DNA of 64,000 bases from Yersinia pekkanenii (GTDB lineage: Bacteria; Pseudomonadota; Gammaproteobacteria; Enterobacterales; Enterobacteriaceae), in assembly GCF_001152565.1 (NCBI RefSeq), contig NZ_CQAZ01000001.1, forward strand, positions 10,851 to 74,850, written 5' to 3'. Every line of letters begins with the position of its first letter. Positions within the stretch are counted from its first letter, which is position 1. The notes beneath the pieces were generated by a model. It had not been told where the DNA came from, did not search any database, and worked only from the letters and a program-made list of their open reading frames with translations. Below, piece by piece: positions 40,313 to 49,923 of the stretch. The position numbers were made by a program, and so were the translations under genes.

Positions 40313-41470
40313 ATGGTATTGCAATCAACGCGTTGGCTGTCGCTCAGCTATTTCACCTATTTCTTTTCTTATGGCATATTTCTGCCTTTCTGGGGCATCT
40401 GGTTACAAGGGGAAGGGATACCACCTGAAACCATCGGTATTTTGCTGGGGGCCGGATTAATTTCTCGCTTTCTCGGCAGCTTGATTATTGCCCCCAGTGT
40501 CAAAGATCCTTCCCATCTGGTCACCGCGATCCGTATTTTAGCGTTGCTGGCACTGGCGTTCGCAGTCGGCTTCTGGTTTGGTAATGGCTGGGCTTGGTTG
40601 ATGGTGATTATCGCGGGTTTTAACCTGTTTTTTGGCCCATTGGTACCCCTGACCGATGCACTGGCTGCCACCTGGCAGAAACAGATAACGATGGATTACG
40701 GCAAAGTCCGGCTATGGGGGTCATTGGCCTTTGTTATCGGATCAGCATTGACCGGTAAACTGGTATCCATTTGGGGCCATCCCGCCATTCTTTATAGCCT
40801 GATTCTGGGTGCCTCAGCCATGTTACTTGGCTCACTGCTGAAACCCAGTGTGATGCCACAGGGTGAGGTTAAACACCGTAATGTGGCCGCAACCGACTGG
40901 AAGGTGTTGCTGTCTGAGCCGCAGGTGTGGCGCTTTTTGCTCTGCGTGACGTTATTACAAGGCGCGCACGCCGGTTATTACAGCTTCAGCTCTATTTACT
41001 GGCAAGATGCAGGCTATTCTGCAGCGACGATAGGTTACTTATGGTCGTTGGGCGTGGTGGCCGAAATTGTGGTTTTTGCCTTTAGCAATGTGCTATTTCG
41101 CCGTTGGACTGCCCGCAGTTTGTTGCTGCTTTCCGCTGTCACCGGGATTATCCGCTGGAGCTTGATGGCTTCGACTACCGAGCTGCCGTGGCTAATCTTG
41201 ATCCAAATTCTGCATTGCGGATCCTTTACTGTTTGCCATCTGGCGGCGATGCGTTTTATTGCCGCCCGGCGTGGGGCCGATGTGATCCGCTTGCAATCGG
41301 TTTATTCTGCGCTGGCGATGGGGGGAGGGATTGCGGTAATGACGGTAATATCCGGCTTCCTGTTCGAGCATTTCCGGGGCGGGGTATTCTGGGTTATGGC
41401 GTTGATTGTGATCCCTGCGTTGTTTATCCGCCCTCGGGTGGTGCCAAATCAGGAAGAGTTAACCGGTTAA
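40313..41470 (+). CDS. hcaT: HcaT-type MFS transporter (3-phenylpropionate permease family)
   Basis: 385 aa from the ATG at 40313 (MVLQSTRWLSLSYFTYF), preceded by GGAGG; an in-frame ATG at 40244 adds 23 polar residues and is rejected. Twelve membrane spans, with family segments SYGIFLPFWGIWLQGEG, NLFFGPLVPLTDALA, DYGKVRLWGS and LQGAHAGYYSFSSIYW matching E. coli HcaT. The hca catabolic genes are not here, so the physiological substrate is uncertain (a nucleoside/sugar-type role is equally possible for this MFS branch). The 3' end overlaps convergent csiE by four bases. Confidence 0.92.
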   Translation: MVLQSTRWLSLSYFTYFFSYGIFLPFWGIWLQGEGIPPETIGILLGAGLISRFLGSLIIAPSVKDPSHLVTAIRILALLALAFAVGFWFGNGWAWLMVIIAGFNLFFGPLVPLTDALAATWQKQITMDYGKVRLWGSLAFVIGSALTGKLVSIWGHPAILYSLILGASAMLLGSLLKPSVMPQGEVKHRNVAATDWKVLLSEPQVWRFLLCVTLLQGAHAGYYSFSSIYWQDAGYSAATIGYLWSLGVVAEIVVFAFSNVLFRRWTARSLLLLSAVTGIIRWSLMASTTELPWLILIQILHCGSFTVCHLAAMRFIAARRGADVIRLQSVYSALAMGGGIAVMTVISGFLFEHFRGGVFWVMALIVIPALFIRPRVVPNQEELTG

Positions 41471-42816
41471 GGCAATTCCAATATACGGCGTAACTGCTTG
41501 TTTTGTTGCTCAGTCAGCGGTAATAACACCTGAATCAATGGCGGCGTTGATTCAGGTTGCCGCACGGCATAAGGTGTGAGCACCACCGCAGTACCGGCTG
41601 GGGCACCGGATTGCAGATAAACGTCATGAGGCAAATATTTAATATGCAACGGCAATAGGGTTAACTCACGAACCTGTTGTTCCACTTGTTGTTCCAATTG
41701 CGGATTATTCCGCGTCAGCAGTAAAATCTGCTTTTCTTGTAATGCATTTTCCTGCATCAGCCAGGCGCCAAAGCTAATCGCAATCAAGCCAACTTCATCG
41801 CTAGAAAATTGAATCTGATATTCCTGTTCAAAAGCTAGCAGCGCTTGTTGGGTGGTGCGTAACAGCCGTGGGTATTTATGGGTGACTTCCTCCAGCAATG
41901 AATTATCAATACCAATGTTAAAATAGCAGCGCTCAATCGCGGGGGCTAGATGGGCAAAAAGTTGGCTTATCAGCGCCTCATTACTGCTAAGTGTCATGCC
42001 GGAAAATTGCTGAAAATGTGCGATTAACTGGTTAATAGCGTCGATTAGGCGGTTATCTTCTGCTGATTGGTTGCTGTAATAACTGTGTGCCTTAATCATC
42101 GTCAGCATTAGGATTAGCATATCTCGCTCAATTTTATTCAGCGGATCACCGGGTAGTGAATTACCTAACAGCGGATTAAATGAGTCAAATAAGCTGTCAG
42201 CCGCCGCCAGCGCGGGTTTGCGTTCTAACCACTGCTGCTGAGTGAGTGATAACTCTGGCGAGGTTTGCTGCTGGTTGTCCCAAGCGCAATAAGCCAAATA
42301 CAATTGCAAAAACTGGCGATCTTTTTCATTGAGCTGCCGATTAAGATGGGGTTCACATTGGCTAACTATCCGCGGTAAATGCAGCGGTAGCACGCTGTCA
42401 TCCCATGACAGTGCCTGATATAAGCAGGGGGCAAACTGGCTCTCCACAAAATGTGGGCAATAGCGCAACCCACGCCGTAGCCAATGGATCAGGCAGAGCC
42501 TTTTGTCCAGATGACTGCCGTGAATCAGACAACTATTATCGCTATTGGTACTGAGCTGCAAATGGTAGAAACGCTGGATTTCATTAGCAACCTCGGCTAT
42601 ATCTTGCCGAGTAGTTGGGAGTTCGACCCCATTGAATTGGCTGATAATCTCCAGTTGTATTCTGGGTGCTGGCATAAACAGTATCAGTACCAGATGACAG
42701 TGTCGTTGTTGTACGGATAGCGCTTGATGGGATAACTGGGGCACAGGGAAAGTGTCCAAGCGTGTATAACCTTCTGTGATGGATTCATGGTTGTTTATCA
42801 GACTTAAGCATAGCAA
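41467..42816 (-). CDS. csiE: Stationary-phase inducible protein CsiE
   Basis: 449 aa. Contains PRD-like regulatory domains with conserved histidines, such as FFAHLAPAIERCYFNIGID-type and FSSDEVGLIAISFGAWLMQ segments shared with E. coli CsiE (426 aa). The C-terminal part, KQILLLTRNNPQLEQQVEQQ, resembles a PTS IIB-like domain. No DNA-binding domain is obvious. Known only as a sigma-S/cAMP-CRP-induced gene in E. coli; biochemical role unknown. The N-terminus is uncertain: the first 20 residues are not conserved, but no better start codon is visible. Convergent with hcaT as in E. coli. Confidence 0.9.
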   Translation of the reverse strand: MLCLSLINNHESITEGYTRLDTFPVPQLSHQALSVQQRHCHLVLILFMPAPRIQLEIISQFNGVELPTTRQDIAEVANEIQRFYHLQLSTNSDNSCLIHGSHLDKRLCLIHWLRRGLRYCPHFVESQFAPCLYQALSWDDSVLPLHLPRIVSQCEPHLNRQLNEKDRQFLQLYLAYCAWDNQQQTSPELSLTQQQWLERKPALAAADSLFDSFNPLLGNSLPGDPLNKIERDMLILMLTMIKAHSYYSNQSAEDNRLIDAINQLIAHFQQFSGMTLSSNEALISQLFAHLAPAIERCYFNIGIDNSLLEEVTHKYPRLLRTTQQALLAFEQEYQIQFSSDEVGLIAISFGAWLMQENALQEKQILLLTRNNPQLEQQVEQQVRELTLLPLHIKYLPHDVYLQSGAPAGTAVVLTPYAVRQPESTPPLIQVLLPLTEQQNKQLRRILELP

Positions 42817-42927
42817 AAGAGATTCTATTCGGTTTGCTGGGTTTTACATCGACTTACAACTTAGGTCACAACTAGCGTGGAATATCTAAGGATTGATGAA
42901 TGCAGCATATGTTATAACAAATTAGGT

Positions 42928-43569
42928 ATGATTAGCCGACTGATGGCCATGCTATTAGCGGGGGGAACTATGGTTTATAGCCAGTTGTCGCAAGCTCATC
43001 CGCACAGTTTTATTGATATGGATGCCACTTTTGTGAGTGAAAAACAGACCCTGACAGGGATAAAAATGGTATGGACGATGGATGAAATAACCTCAGCTGA
43101 TCTGCTGTATGACGCAGAAAATGCCAAAAGTGACGCTGAAATCTGGAAAAAGCTGGCAGCCCAAGTGATGGCGAATGTACTGGGACAGCATTATTTCACC
43201 GATCTCTACCGTGATGGTAAGCCAGTGAAATATAAAAACTTACCAACAGAATACCATTTGTCGCGTAAGGGACATCAGGCGGTTTTAGAGTTTGTTATGC
43301 CACTGGCAGAACCCCCACCGCTGGTGGGTAAGCCTTTTATTATCTCAACTTACGATCCTACCTATTTTGTGGATATGACCTATGCCGGTAACAAGGCAAT
43401 AAGGTTATCGGCTGAAATGGAAAAAAGCTGCAAATTAACCTTATTTACCCCTAATCCCAATAGTTCACTACAGGCTTATGCATTGTCATTGGATAAAAAT
43501 GATTCACCAGGAGAAGACATGGACCTTGGAAAACAATTTGCCCAACGGGTAACGGTGCAATGTCAGTAG
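42928..43569 (+). CDS. DUF1007 periplasmic metal-binding protein (ZevA-like)
   Basis: 213 aa from the ATG at 42928, which yields a normal signal peptide (MISRLMAMLLAGGTMVYSQL, cleavage near SQA before HPHSF). An upstream GTG at 42877 would add 17 residues ahead of it. The mature protein begins HPHSFIDMDATFV, the DUF1007 hallmark with probable metal-binding His residues. Family knowledge: DUF1007 proteins pair with NicO-type permeases; in Haemophilus influenzae the pair ZevAB supports zinc acquisition. The last ten bases overlap the permease gene. A 10-bp palindrome TGTTATAACA precedes the start (42910-42919). Confidence 0.8.
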   Translation: MISRLMAMLLAGGTMVYSQLSQAHPHSFIDMDATFVSEKQTLTGIKMVWTMDEITSADLLYDAENAKSDAEIWKKLAAQVMANVLGQHYFTDLYRDGKPVKYKNLPTEYHLSRKGHQAVLEFVMPLAEPPPLVGKPFIISTYDPTYFVDMTYAGNKAIRLSAEMEKSCKLTLFTPNPNSSLQAYALSLDKNDSPGEDMDLGKQFAQRVTVQCQ

Positions 43570-44576
43570 GCATCACTGCGGGTTCACGCCACAGGCACTG
43601 GCTGATAAATTTATGGCCACTATTGCTGTTTTTATTGCTTCTGGCCGGTGCTGCGCAGGCTGCATGGCTTTATTGGCCTGAGCTATTTTTCAAGACCGTG
43701 GTATGGCAGAAAAGTATGCATCAGCAGATGGCTCAGTTGCTGCAACAGGTTAAAGCTAATCCTCATCAGGCCGGATTGGCACTGATGATGTTCAGCCTGA
43801 TTTATGGCGTGCTACATGCGGTAGGGCCAGGCCATGGCAAAGTGGTGATTGTCACTTATTTGGCAACCCATCCGGCACAGTTAAGAGGCAGCCTGAAGCT
43901 GACCTTTGCGGCCTCAATACTGCAAGGTGGGGTGGCAATCTTACTGGTCACGCTGTTGCTGGGAGTATTGCAACTCTCATCCCGTTATCTGCATCAAAGT
44001 AGTTTCTGGCTGGAGAAAGGGAGTTTCTTGCTGGTTATCGCGCTAGGTATTCTGCTTTGTTTCCGCGCCATAAAGCGCCTTTATCAGCAGGTAAAAGCGC
44101 TAAAACCTCGGAAAATCACCATCCAGCGGATACCACCTTTAGCTGCCTATTCTATCCACAGTGACGACTGCGGCTGTGGGCATCGCCATCTGCCTAATGC
44201 TCAAGAGCTACAAGCCGGTGATGACTGGCGTACCCGGTTGGCGATTGTGCTGGCGATGGGGATGCGGCCTTGTTCCGGCGCGATTATGGTGTTGCTGTTT
44301 GCCAAAGTGATTGGGGTTTACTGGTGGGGTATTTTGTCGGCCATAGCCATGGCAATCGGCACCTCATTGACCATCTCGCTACTGGCACTGTTGGTTCATT
44401 ATGCACGAAGGCTGGCGGTGCATTTAAGCCGTAAGCGGGCACCTGCGGCTTGGGGGGCGATAGCCTGGGCAACGTTGGCATTGACGGGTGGCGTTATTTT
44501 GCTGTTTGCCGGTGTGCTGCTTTATCTGTCTAGCCAGCCGGAAATGATGGGGGGGAGCCGGCCATTTAGTCATTGA
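43560..44576 (+). CDS. NicO-family metal permease (ZevB-like)
   Basis: 338 aa with about six or seven membrane spans. NicO/RcnA-type motifs: HAVGPGHGKVVIVTYLATHP in the second span region and GMRPCSGAIMVLLFA near residue 240. A cytosolic loop carries a Cys/His cluster (HSDDCGCGHRHLPN). These belong to nickel/cobalt/zinc permeases; direction and metal are not decided by sequence. Translationally coupled to the preceding DUF1007 gene. Absent between csiE and suhB in E. coli K-12 as far as I recall. Confidence 0.85.
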   Translation: MSVGITAGSRHRHWLINLWPLLLFLLLLAGAAQAAWLYWPELFFKTVVWQKSMHQQMAQLLQQVKANPHQAGLALMMFSLIYGVLHAVGPGHGKVVIVTYLATHPAQLRGSLKLTFAASILQGGVAILLVTLLLGVLQLSSRYLHQSSFWLEKGSFLLVIALGILLCFRAIKRLYQQVKALKPRKITIQRIPPLAAYSIHSDDCGCGHRHLPNAQELQAGDDWRTRLAIVLAMGMRPCSGAIMVLLFAKVIGVYWWGILSAIAMAIGTSLTISLLALLVHYARRLAVHLSRKRAPAAWGAIAWATLALTGGVILLFAGVLLYLSSQPEMMGGSRPFSH

Positions 44577-44586
44577 ATTTAGTAAT

Positions 44587-44622
44587 AAAAAAGCCAGTCG
44601 GTTAACCCAGACTGGCTTTTTT
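44587..44622. terminator. Bidirectional terminator between the NicO permease and suhB
   Basis: AAAAAAGCCAGTC, a ten-base loop and GACTGGCTTTTTT, with A and T tracts serving both converging genes. Confidence 0.92.
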
Positions 44623-44647
44623 GTATGAAACTGTCATTCGTATGGAA

Positions 44648-45454
44648 TTAACGCTTCAAGGCATCACTCACTTCAGCTTGTATGATGGCCTGAATGATAG
44701 ATTTCACAATACGTGGATTACCTGCCACGATATTGCCAGAGCTGAAATGGTTATGGCCACCGGCAAAGTCAGTTACGATCCCGCCAGATTCACGAACCAA
44801 AAGCTCGCCACCGGCAAAATCCCATGGCTTCAGGCCAATTTCAAAGAAACCATCGACGCGACCTGCGGCGACATAAGCCAGATCCAGTGCCGCTGAACCG
44901 GTGCGACGGAAGTCAGCACATTGTTCAAAAAGTTTACCTACTACGCGCAGATAAGCCGGGGCGTGTTGTTTTACTTTGAATGGAAAGCCCGTTGCCAAAA
45001 TGGTGCCGTCTAAATCTTTGGCGTTGGTGCCACGCAGACGATAGCCGTTTAATTGAGCGCCTTGACCCCGGCTGGCTGTAAATAATTCGTTACGCATTGG
45101 GTCATAAACCACTGCAACTTCGGTACGGCCTTTGATGCGTACCGCGATAGAAACCGCGAAATGAGGGAGACGTTTGATGAAGTTGGAAGTGCCATCCAGC
45201 GGATCAATAACCCATTGTACATCGTCGTCTTCGCCAAGCAACTCACCACACTCTTCACCAATAATGGTGTGTTTCGGATAAGATTTACGGATGACCTCAA
45301 CAATCAGGCGCTCAGAATCGCGGTCTACATTAGTAACAAAGTCGTTAGTGCCTTTTTGGCTCGCTTCGACAGCGTCTGGGGTTTCATAATTTTTGGCAAT
45401 CAGGTTACCGGCCTTACGCGCAGCGCGTATGGCGATAGTCAGCATCGGATGCAT
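44648..45454 (-). CDS. suhB: Inositol-1-monophosphatase / rRNA antitermination factor SuhB
   Basis: 268 aa. FIG-superfamily metal sites: EE in IIGEECGELLG, DPLDGTSNF (Asp cluster), and WDFAGGELLVRESGG. The start matches E. coli (MHPMLTIAIRAARKAGNLIAKNYE). Besides phosphatase activity, SuhB joins the Nus complex on rRNA transcripts. Divergent from trmJ, the order found in E. coli. Confidence 0.98.
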   Translation of the reverse strand: MHPMLTIAIRAARKAGNLIAKNYETPDAVEASQKGTNDFVTNVDRDSERLIVEVIRKSYPKHTIIGEECGELLGEDDDVQWVIDPLDGTSNFIKRLPHFAVSIAVRIKGRTEVAVVYDPMRNELFTASRGQGAQLNGYRLRGTNAKDLDGTILATGFPFKVKQHAPAYLRVVGKLFEQCADFRRTGSAALDLAYVAAGRVDGFFEIGLKPWDFAGGELLVRESGGIVTDFAGGHNHFSSGNIVAGNPRIVKSIIQAIIQAEVSDALKR

Positions 45455-45524
45455 GGGTATCTTCCACTAGGATGTTAAAGAACGAGAAACGGCGCGTAGT
45501 ATAGCAGGGGATCGGATAAATGCC

Positions 45525-45559
45525 TATACCACCCTGCATCTCGAAGTAGCTTGGGTATA
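45525..45559. repeat. Minimal ERIC remnant between suhB and trmJ
   Basis: A 35-bp stretch bounded by TATACC and GGGTATA, with CTGCATCTCGAAGTAGCTT between, resembling just the right terminus of ERIC. It is probably an internally deleted copy. Confidence 0.45.
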
Positions 45560-45605
45560 TGTCTGTGTTAAGATATGGCAATTCCCCGTTACCCTCAGAG
45601 TTTGT

Positions 45606-46379
45606 ATGCTACACAATATTCGTATCGTTTTGGTTGAAACTTCGCACACCGGCAATATGGGTTCGACAGCCAGGGCCATGAAAACAATGGGATTAACCAA
45701 TTTATATCTGGTTAATCCTTTAGTAAAACCAGATTCTCAGGCCATTGCGTTATCTGCAGGCGCAAGTGATGTCATTGGTAATGCCACCATTGTCGATACT
45801 TTGGATGAAGCACTGGCTGGGTGCAATCTGGTGGTTGGCACCAGCGCCCGTTCCCGTACGTTGCCGTGGCCAATGTTAGAGCCGCGTGAATGTGGGGTGC
45901 GCAGCACACGCGAAGCAGAACATGCACCGGTGGCACTGGTATTTGGCCGTGAGCGAGTGGGCCTGACTAACGATGAGCTACAAAAATGCCACTATCATGT
46001 CGCTATTCCGGCAAACCCGGAATATAGCTCACTGAATTTGGCGATGGCAGTTCAAATTTTAGCCTATGAAGTGCGAGTGGCATTCCTTGACAGACAACAG
46101 GCGGCGGCACCGGTAATTGAAGAAGAGGAAGCGCCTTATCCATTAGTGGATGATCTGGAGCGTTTCTATCTGCATCTGGAGCAGGTTTTGTCTCATTCCG
46201 GTTTTATCCGTCAGGCACATCCAGGCCAGATTATGAGCAAGTTGCGCCGCTTATTTACCCGCGCACGGCCAGAGGCTCAGGAGCTGAATATCCTGCGTGG
46301 TATGCTGACATCCATCGAAAAACAGGATAAATACCCACAGCGTGGTGTGGGTGATACTGAGCCAGGCAACAAAAATTAA
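45606..46379 (+). CDS. trmJ: tRNA (cytidine/uridine-2'-O-)-methyltransferase TrmJ
   Basis: 257 aa. SPOUT-class methyltransferase: motif 1 [16 protein letters not shown] near residue 17, motif 2 [14 protein letters not shown], and motif 3 [13 protein letters not shown], forming the SAM-binding knot. The C-terminal tail after about residue 165 is TrmJ-specific. It 2'-O-methylates position 32 of several tRNAs. It stands ahead of iscR with a 150-base spacer holding the IscR sites. Confidence 0.97.
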   Translation: MLHNIRIVLVETSHTGNMGSTARAMKTMGLTNLYLVNPLVKPDSQAIALSAGASDVIGNATIVDTLDEALAGCNLVVGTSARSRTLPWPMLEPRECGVRSTREAEHAPVALVFGRERVGLTNDELQKCHYHVAIPANPEYSSLNLAMAVQILAYEVRVAFLDRQQAAAPVIEEEEAPYPLVDDLERFYLHLEQVLSHSGFIRQAHPGQIMSKLRRLFTRARPEAQELNILRGMLTSIEKQDKYPQRGVGDTEPGNKN

Positions 46380-46442
46380 TGCGTTATATCAATTGGTTAT
46401 TATAAAAACTACGCCATATTATTGACGCGGAATAGGGGAATA

Positions 46443-46492
46443 ATACTTGAGTAAATTACTAGGTTAAATAGTTGACTGAAACACTCAGGTAT
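46443..46492 (+). promoter_or_regulatory. Two abutting type-1 IscR sites upstream of iscR
   Basis: Bases 46468-46492 fit the 25-bp type-1 IscR motif well (ATAGTTGACT..ACTCAGGTAT). Bases 46443-46467 form a weaker copy (ATACTTGAGT..TACTAGGTTA) with about five mismatches, directly adjacent. [2Fe-2S]-IscR bound here would repress the isc operon, as in E. coli. Confidence 0.8.
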
Positions 46493-46533
46493 GTCAAAGT
46501 TCTGGCTTGTTTTCACCAACAGGTAATTTAGCT

Positions 46534-47028
46534 ATGAGACTGACATCCAAAGGCCGTTATGCCGTGACCGCCATGCTCGATGTGGCATTACATTCCCATG
46601 ACGGGCCAGTTCCTCTGGCCGATATTTCTGAACGTCAGGGGATTTCGTTATCCTACTTGGAACAGCTTTTTTCACGGTTACGCAAAAATGGTTTAGTTGC
46701 CAGCGTTCGTGGTCCGGGGGGCGGTTACCTGCTGGGCAAAGACGCATCAGCAATCGCGGTAGGTGCAGTGATAACTGCTGTAGACGAATCTGTCGATGCC
46801 ACCCGCTGCCAGGGTAAAGAAGGTTGTCAGGGGGGCGATCGTTGCCTGACTCATACCTTGTGGCGTGATTTGAGCGAACGCATTAGCAGCTTCCTCAACA
46901 GCATTACACTGGCAGAATTGGTTAATAATCAAGATATTCTAGAGGTAGCGGATCGTCAGAACAACGATACGCGCCGTACGGCCAATGGCCGACCGCAAGA
47001 GACGATTAACGTTAATCTGCGCGCATAA
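46534..47028 (+). CDS. iscR: Fe-S-sensing transcriptional regulator IscR
   Basis: 164 aa from the ATG at 46534 ([20 protein letters not shown]); an in-frame ATG at 46507 would add nine non-conserved residues. Rrf2-family winged helix ([21 protein letters not shown]) and the [2Fe-2S]-ligating cysteines in [19 protein letters not shown] with the following His. It represses isc when clusters are plentiful and, as apo-protein, activates others. First gene of iscRSUA-hscBA-fdx-iscX. Confidence 0.99.
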   Translation: MRLTSKGRYAVTAMLDVALHSHDGPVPLADISERQGISLSYLEQLFSRLRKNGLVASVRGPGGGYLLGKDASAIAVGAVITAVDESVDATRCQGKEGCQGGDRCLTHTLWRDLSERISSFLNSITLAELVNNQDILEVADRQNNDTRRTANGRPQETINVNLRA

Positions 47029-47081
47029 GCAGAATCTGCGGAATTTTACGTTTTGGAAGTGATGTACGGAGCATAAGAGCA

Positions 47082-48311
47082 ATGACCGAATCAAAAATAA
47101 AGACACCAATCTACTTGGATTATGCAGCAACAACCCCGGTAGATCCCCGTGTCGCTGAAAAAATGATGCAGTATCTGACTCTGGACGGTATTTTTGGTAA
47201 CCCCGCCTCGCGTTCCCACAAGTTTGGTTGGCAGGCAGAAGAAGCTGTTGATATTGCACGTAATGATATTGCTGCTCTGGTAGGTGCTGACCCTCGCGAG
47301 ATTGTCTTCACCTCCGGTGCAACTGAGTCTGATAACCTGGCAATAAAAGGTGCGGCTAATTTCTATCAAAAGAAAGGCAAGCACATCATCACCTGTAAAA
47401 CCGAACATAAAGCGGTGTTGGATACCTGTCGCCAGCTGGAGCGTGAAGGTTTCGAAGTGACTTATCTGGCACCCCAGTCTAACGGTATTATCGACCTGAA
47501 GCAGCTTGAAGCCGCCATGCGTGCAGACACCATCCTGGTTTCTATCATGCACGTGAATAATGAAATCGGTGTGGTGCAGGATATCGCTGAAATCGGCGAA
47601 ATGTGCCGTAGCCGCGGGATCATTTTCCACGTCGATGCGACACAAAGCGTCGGTAAATTACCTATTGATCTGAGCAAACTGAAAGTTGACCTGATGTCCT
47701 TCTCTGCCCATAAAGTGTATGGACCGATGGGCATTGGCGCACTGTTTGTTCGCCGTAAACCACGAATTCGCATTGAAGCTCAGCAGCACGGTGGGGGTCA
47801 TGAGCGTGGCATGCGTTCAGGGACTTTACCGGTTCATCAGATAGCGGGTATGGGTGAAGCTTACCGTATCGCTAAAGAAGAGATGGAAAGCGAAGCTGCG
47901 CGCCTGCGTTCACTGCGCCTGCGTTTGTGGAATGGCCTTAAAGATATTGAAGAAGTTTACCTGAATGGCGATTTAGAGAATGGCGCACCTGGCATTTTGA
48001 ACATCAGCTTCAACTATGTTGAAGGTGAGTCGCTTATCATGGCACTGAAAGATTTGGCGGTTTCATCGGGTTCAGCCTGTACCTCTGCGAGTTTGGAACC
48101 TTCTTACGTGCTGCGGGCGTTGGGGATGAACGACGAACTGGCTCACAGTTCAATTCGTTTCTCTCTGGGGCGTTTCACTACTGAAGAAGAGATCGACTAC
48201 GCCATTGCGCTGGTGCGTAAATCCATTGGCCGTCTGCGTGACTTGTCTCCGTTGTGGGATATGTTCAAACAGGGCGTGGATATCAGCAGCATTGAATGGT
48301 CTCACCATTAA
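47082..48311 (+). CDS. iscS: Cysteine desulfurase IscS
   Basis: 409 aa, five residues longer at the N-terminus than E. coli ([19 protein letters not shown]). The PLP Lys is at about 211 in [11 protein letters not shown], and the persulfide Cys at about 333 in [14 protein letters not shown]. It supplies sulfur for Fe-S clusters, thiamine and tRNA thiolation. The 53-base spacer after iscR contains AAGAGC ahead of the ATG. Confidence 0.99.
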   Translation: MTESKIKTPIYLDYAATTPVDPRVAEKMMQYLTLDGIFGNPASRSHKFGWQAEEAVDIARNDIAALVGADPREIVFTSGATESDNLAIKGAANFYQKKGKHIITCKTEHKAVLDTCRQLEREGFEVTYLAPQSNGIIDLKQLEAAMRADTILVSIMHVNNEIGVVQDIAEIGEMCRSRGIIFHVDATQSVGKLPIDLSKLKVDLMSFSAHKVYGPMGIGALFVRRKPRIRIEAQQHGGGHERGMRSGTLPVHQIAGMGEAYRIAKEEMESEAARLRSLRLRLWNGLKDIEEVYLNGDLENGAPGILNISFNYVEGESLIMALKDLAVSSGSACTSASLEPSYVLRALGMNDELAHSSIRFSLGRFTTEEEIDYAIALVRKSIGRLRDLSPLWDMFKQGVDISSIEWSHH

Positions 48312-48341
48312 TTCCAGACGTTAAGACTCAGGAGTAATCAC

Positions 48342-48731
48342 ATGGCTTACAGCGAAAAAGTAATCGATCATTACGAAAACCCACGTAACGTCGGGTCGTT
48401 CGACAATGCAGACCCAACCATTGGTAGCGGCATGGTTGGCGCACCCGCTTGTGGTGATGTCATGAAATTGCAAATCAAAGTCAACGAGGCCGGTATCATT
48501 GAAGATGCGCGTTTCAAAACCTATGGTTGTGGTTCTGCCATTGCCTCCAGCTCTTTGGTCACTGAATGGATGAAAGGCAAGTCTCTCGAGCAAGCTGAAG
48601 CGATCAAGAATACTCATATCGCAGAAGAGCTAGAGTTACCGCCAGTCAAAATTCACTGCTCAATTTTGGCTGAAGATGCCATTAAAGCTGCTATCGCCGA
48701 CTACAAAAGCAAACATACTGCCAGCAAATAG
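48342..48731 (+). CDS. iscU: Fe-S cluster scaffold IscU
   Basis: 129 aa. Cluster-binding Cys37 (APACGDVMKL, with Asp39), Cys63 (TYGCGSAIASSS) and Cys106 (KIHCSILAED). The chaperone-recognition motif LPPVK immediately precedes the last. It assembles [2Fe-2S]/[4Fe-4S] clusters from IscS sulfur and hands them over with HscA/HscB. Confidence 0.99.
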   Translation: MAYSEKVIDHYENPRNVGSFDNADPTIGSGMVGAPACGDVMKLQIKVNEAGIIEDARFKTYGCGSAIASSSLVTEWMKGKSLEQAEAIKNTHIAEELELPPVKIHCSILAEDAIKAAIADYKSKHTASK

Positions 48732-48847
48732 CAGTGAGCATGTAGTTGTAACATAGGTTATTAATAACTGGCTCATTTTCACTTGAGTATCATCCACGGA
48801 TATACACCAAAGGAATATGGGCTGGTTTTCATAGTTGAGGCTGTTAT

Positions 48848-49171
48848 ATGTCGATATCAATCAGCGACGTTGCTGCACAACGGGTCAGTGCCTTTTTAAA
48901 TCACCGTGGTAAAGGCTTGGGTCTGCGCCTGGGGGTAAGAACCTCGGGCTGCTCCGGTATGGCATATGTACTCGAATTTGTTGACGAAACGAACGATGAC
49001 GATATCGTTTTTGAAGACAAAGGTGTGAAAGTGATCATCGACGGCAAAAGCATGGTCTATCTTGACGGCACCGAACTGGATTTCGTCAAAGAAGGTCTGA
49101 ACGAAGGCTTTAAGTTTAACAATCCGAATGTCTCCGGTGAGTGCGGATGTGGCGAAAGTTTTAACGTCTGA
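48848..49171 (+). CDS. iscA: Fe-S assembly A-type carrier IscA
   Basis: 107 aa. The three conserved Cys of the HesB/IscA family are in [14 protein letters not shown] (near residue 35) and the C-terminal [10 protein letters not shown]. It delivers clusters or iron to [4Fe-4S] targets. Spacer before it is 116 bases. Confidence 0.98.
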   Translation: MSISISDVAAQRVSAFLNHRGKGLGLRLGVRTSGCSGMAYVLEFVDETNDDDIVFEDKGVKVIIDGKSMVYLDGTELDFVKEGLNEGFKFNNPNVSGECGCGESFNV

Positions 49172-49210
49172 CCCCCTGTTTTTGTTTCTACCTCAGGCAA
49201 TTGATGCTTC

Positions 49211-49243
49211 ATACAGCTCTCTGGGGTTAAAAGAGAGCTGTAT
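49211..49243 (+). promoter_or_regulatory. Stable stem-loop in the iscA-hscB spacer
   Basis: ATACAGCTCTCT and AGAGAGCTGTAT form a perfect 12-pair stem with a nine-base loop. No T-tract follows, so it is probably an mRNA stability or processing element rather than a terminator. Confidence 0.6.
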
Positions 49244-49284
49244 AGATCTCACCTTAGCTATAACGACAACTTCCAGAGCATGCT

Positions 49285-49809
49285 ATGGATTACTTTACCT
49301 TGTTCGGGCTACCGGCTCAGTACCTGATAGACGGCAACCAACTCACTAGCCGCTATCAGGAACTGCAACGCCAGTTTCACCCCGACCGTTTTGCTACTCA
49401 GCCTGAACGTGAGCGTCTCGCTTCGCTACAGCAGGCTGCAACCATCAATGATGCTTATCAAACCCTCAGACACCCGTTAAAACGTGCCGAGTATATGCTA
49501 TCTTTGCAGGGTTTTGATTTAGGCAACGAACAGCACACGATGCGCGATACCGCGTTTCTGATGGAACAGTTGGAGCTGCGTGAAGAGCTTGATGCCATTG
49601 AGCGTAAACCCAATGCTGAAGCACTGCTCGCTGAATTCAATAGCCGCCTGGCTTTGATGACTAAAACGCGCAGTCAGCAGATGGTTGAGCAACTGGATCT
49701 ACAACAGTGGGGCGTGGCGGCTGATACGGTGCGAAAATTACGTTTTCTGGATAAGTTACAACAGCAGGTCGAGCAGTTGGAAGACCGTCTGTTTGATGAT
49801 TTTGCCTAA
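49285..49809 (+). CDS. hscB: Fe-S co-chaperone HscB
   Basis: 174 aa. The J-domain (residues 1-75) has the HPD motif in [13 protein letters not shown], followed by the C-terminal three-helix IscU-binding domain. It recruits IscU to HscA and stimulates its ATPase. A 256-base spacer with an ERIC-like insertion separates it from hscA, much longer than usual. Confidence 0.98.
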   Translation: MDYFTLFGLPAQYLIDGNQLTSRYQELQRQFHPDRFATQPERERLASLQQAATINDAYQTLRHPLKRAEYMLSLQGFDLGNEQHTMRDTAFLMEQLELREELDAIERKPNAEALLAEFNSRLALMTKTRSQQMVEQLDLQQWGVAADTVRKLRFLDKLQQQVEQLEDRLFDDFA

Positions 49810-49923
49810 CGACCTAATAGCCTAAGAAACATTACATCTGATTGATAAAAATAAATAAAACTCAATTTATTGATGACTGCAATGCTCAGCTACTTCTTAT
49901 TAGAGCGCGTCACTAACGGTTTA

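Noticed and set aside
42910-42919. TGTTATAACA as a Zur box for the ZevAB-like genes
   Set aside because: The half-sites resemble Zur but the five-base centre of the Zur consensus is missing, so a specific assignment is not justified.
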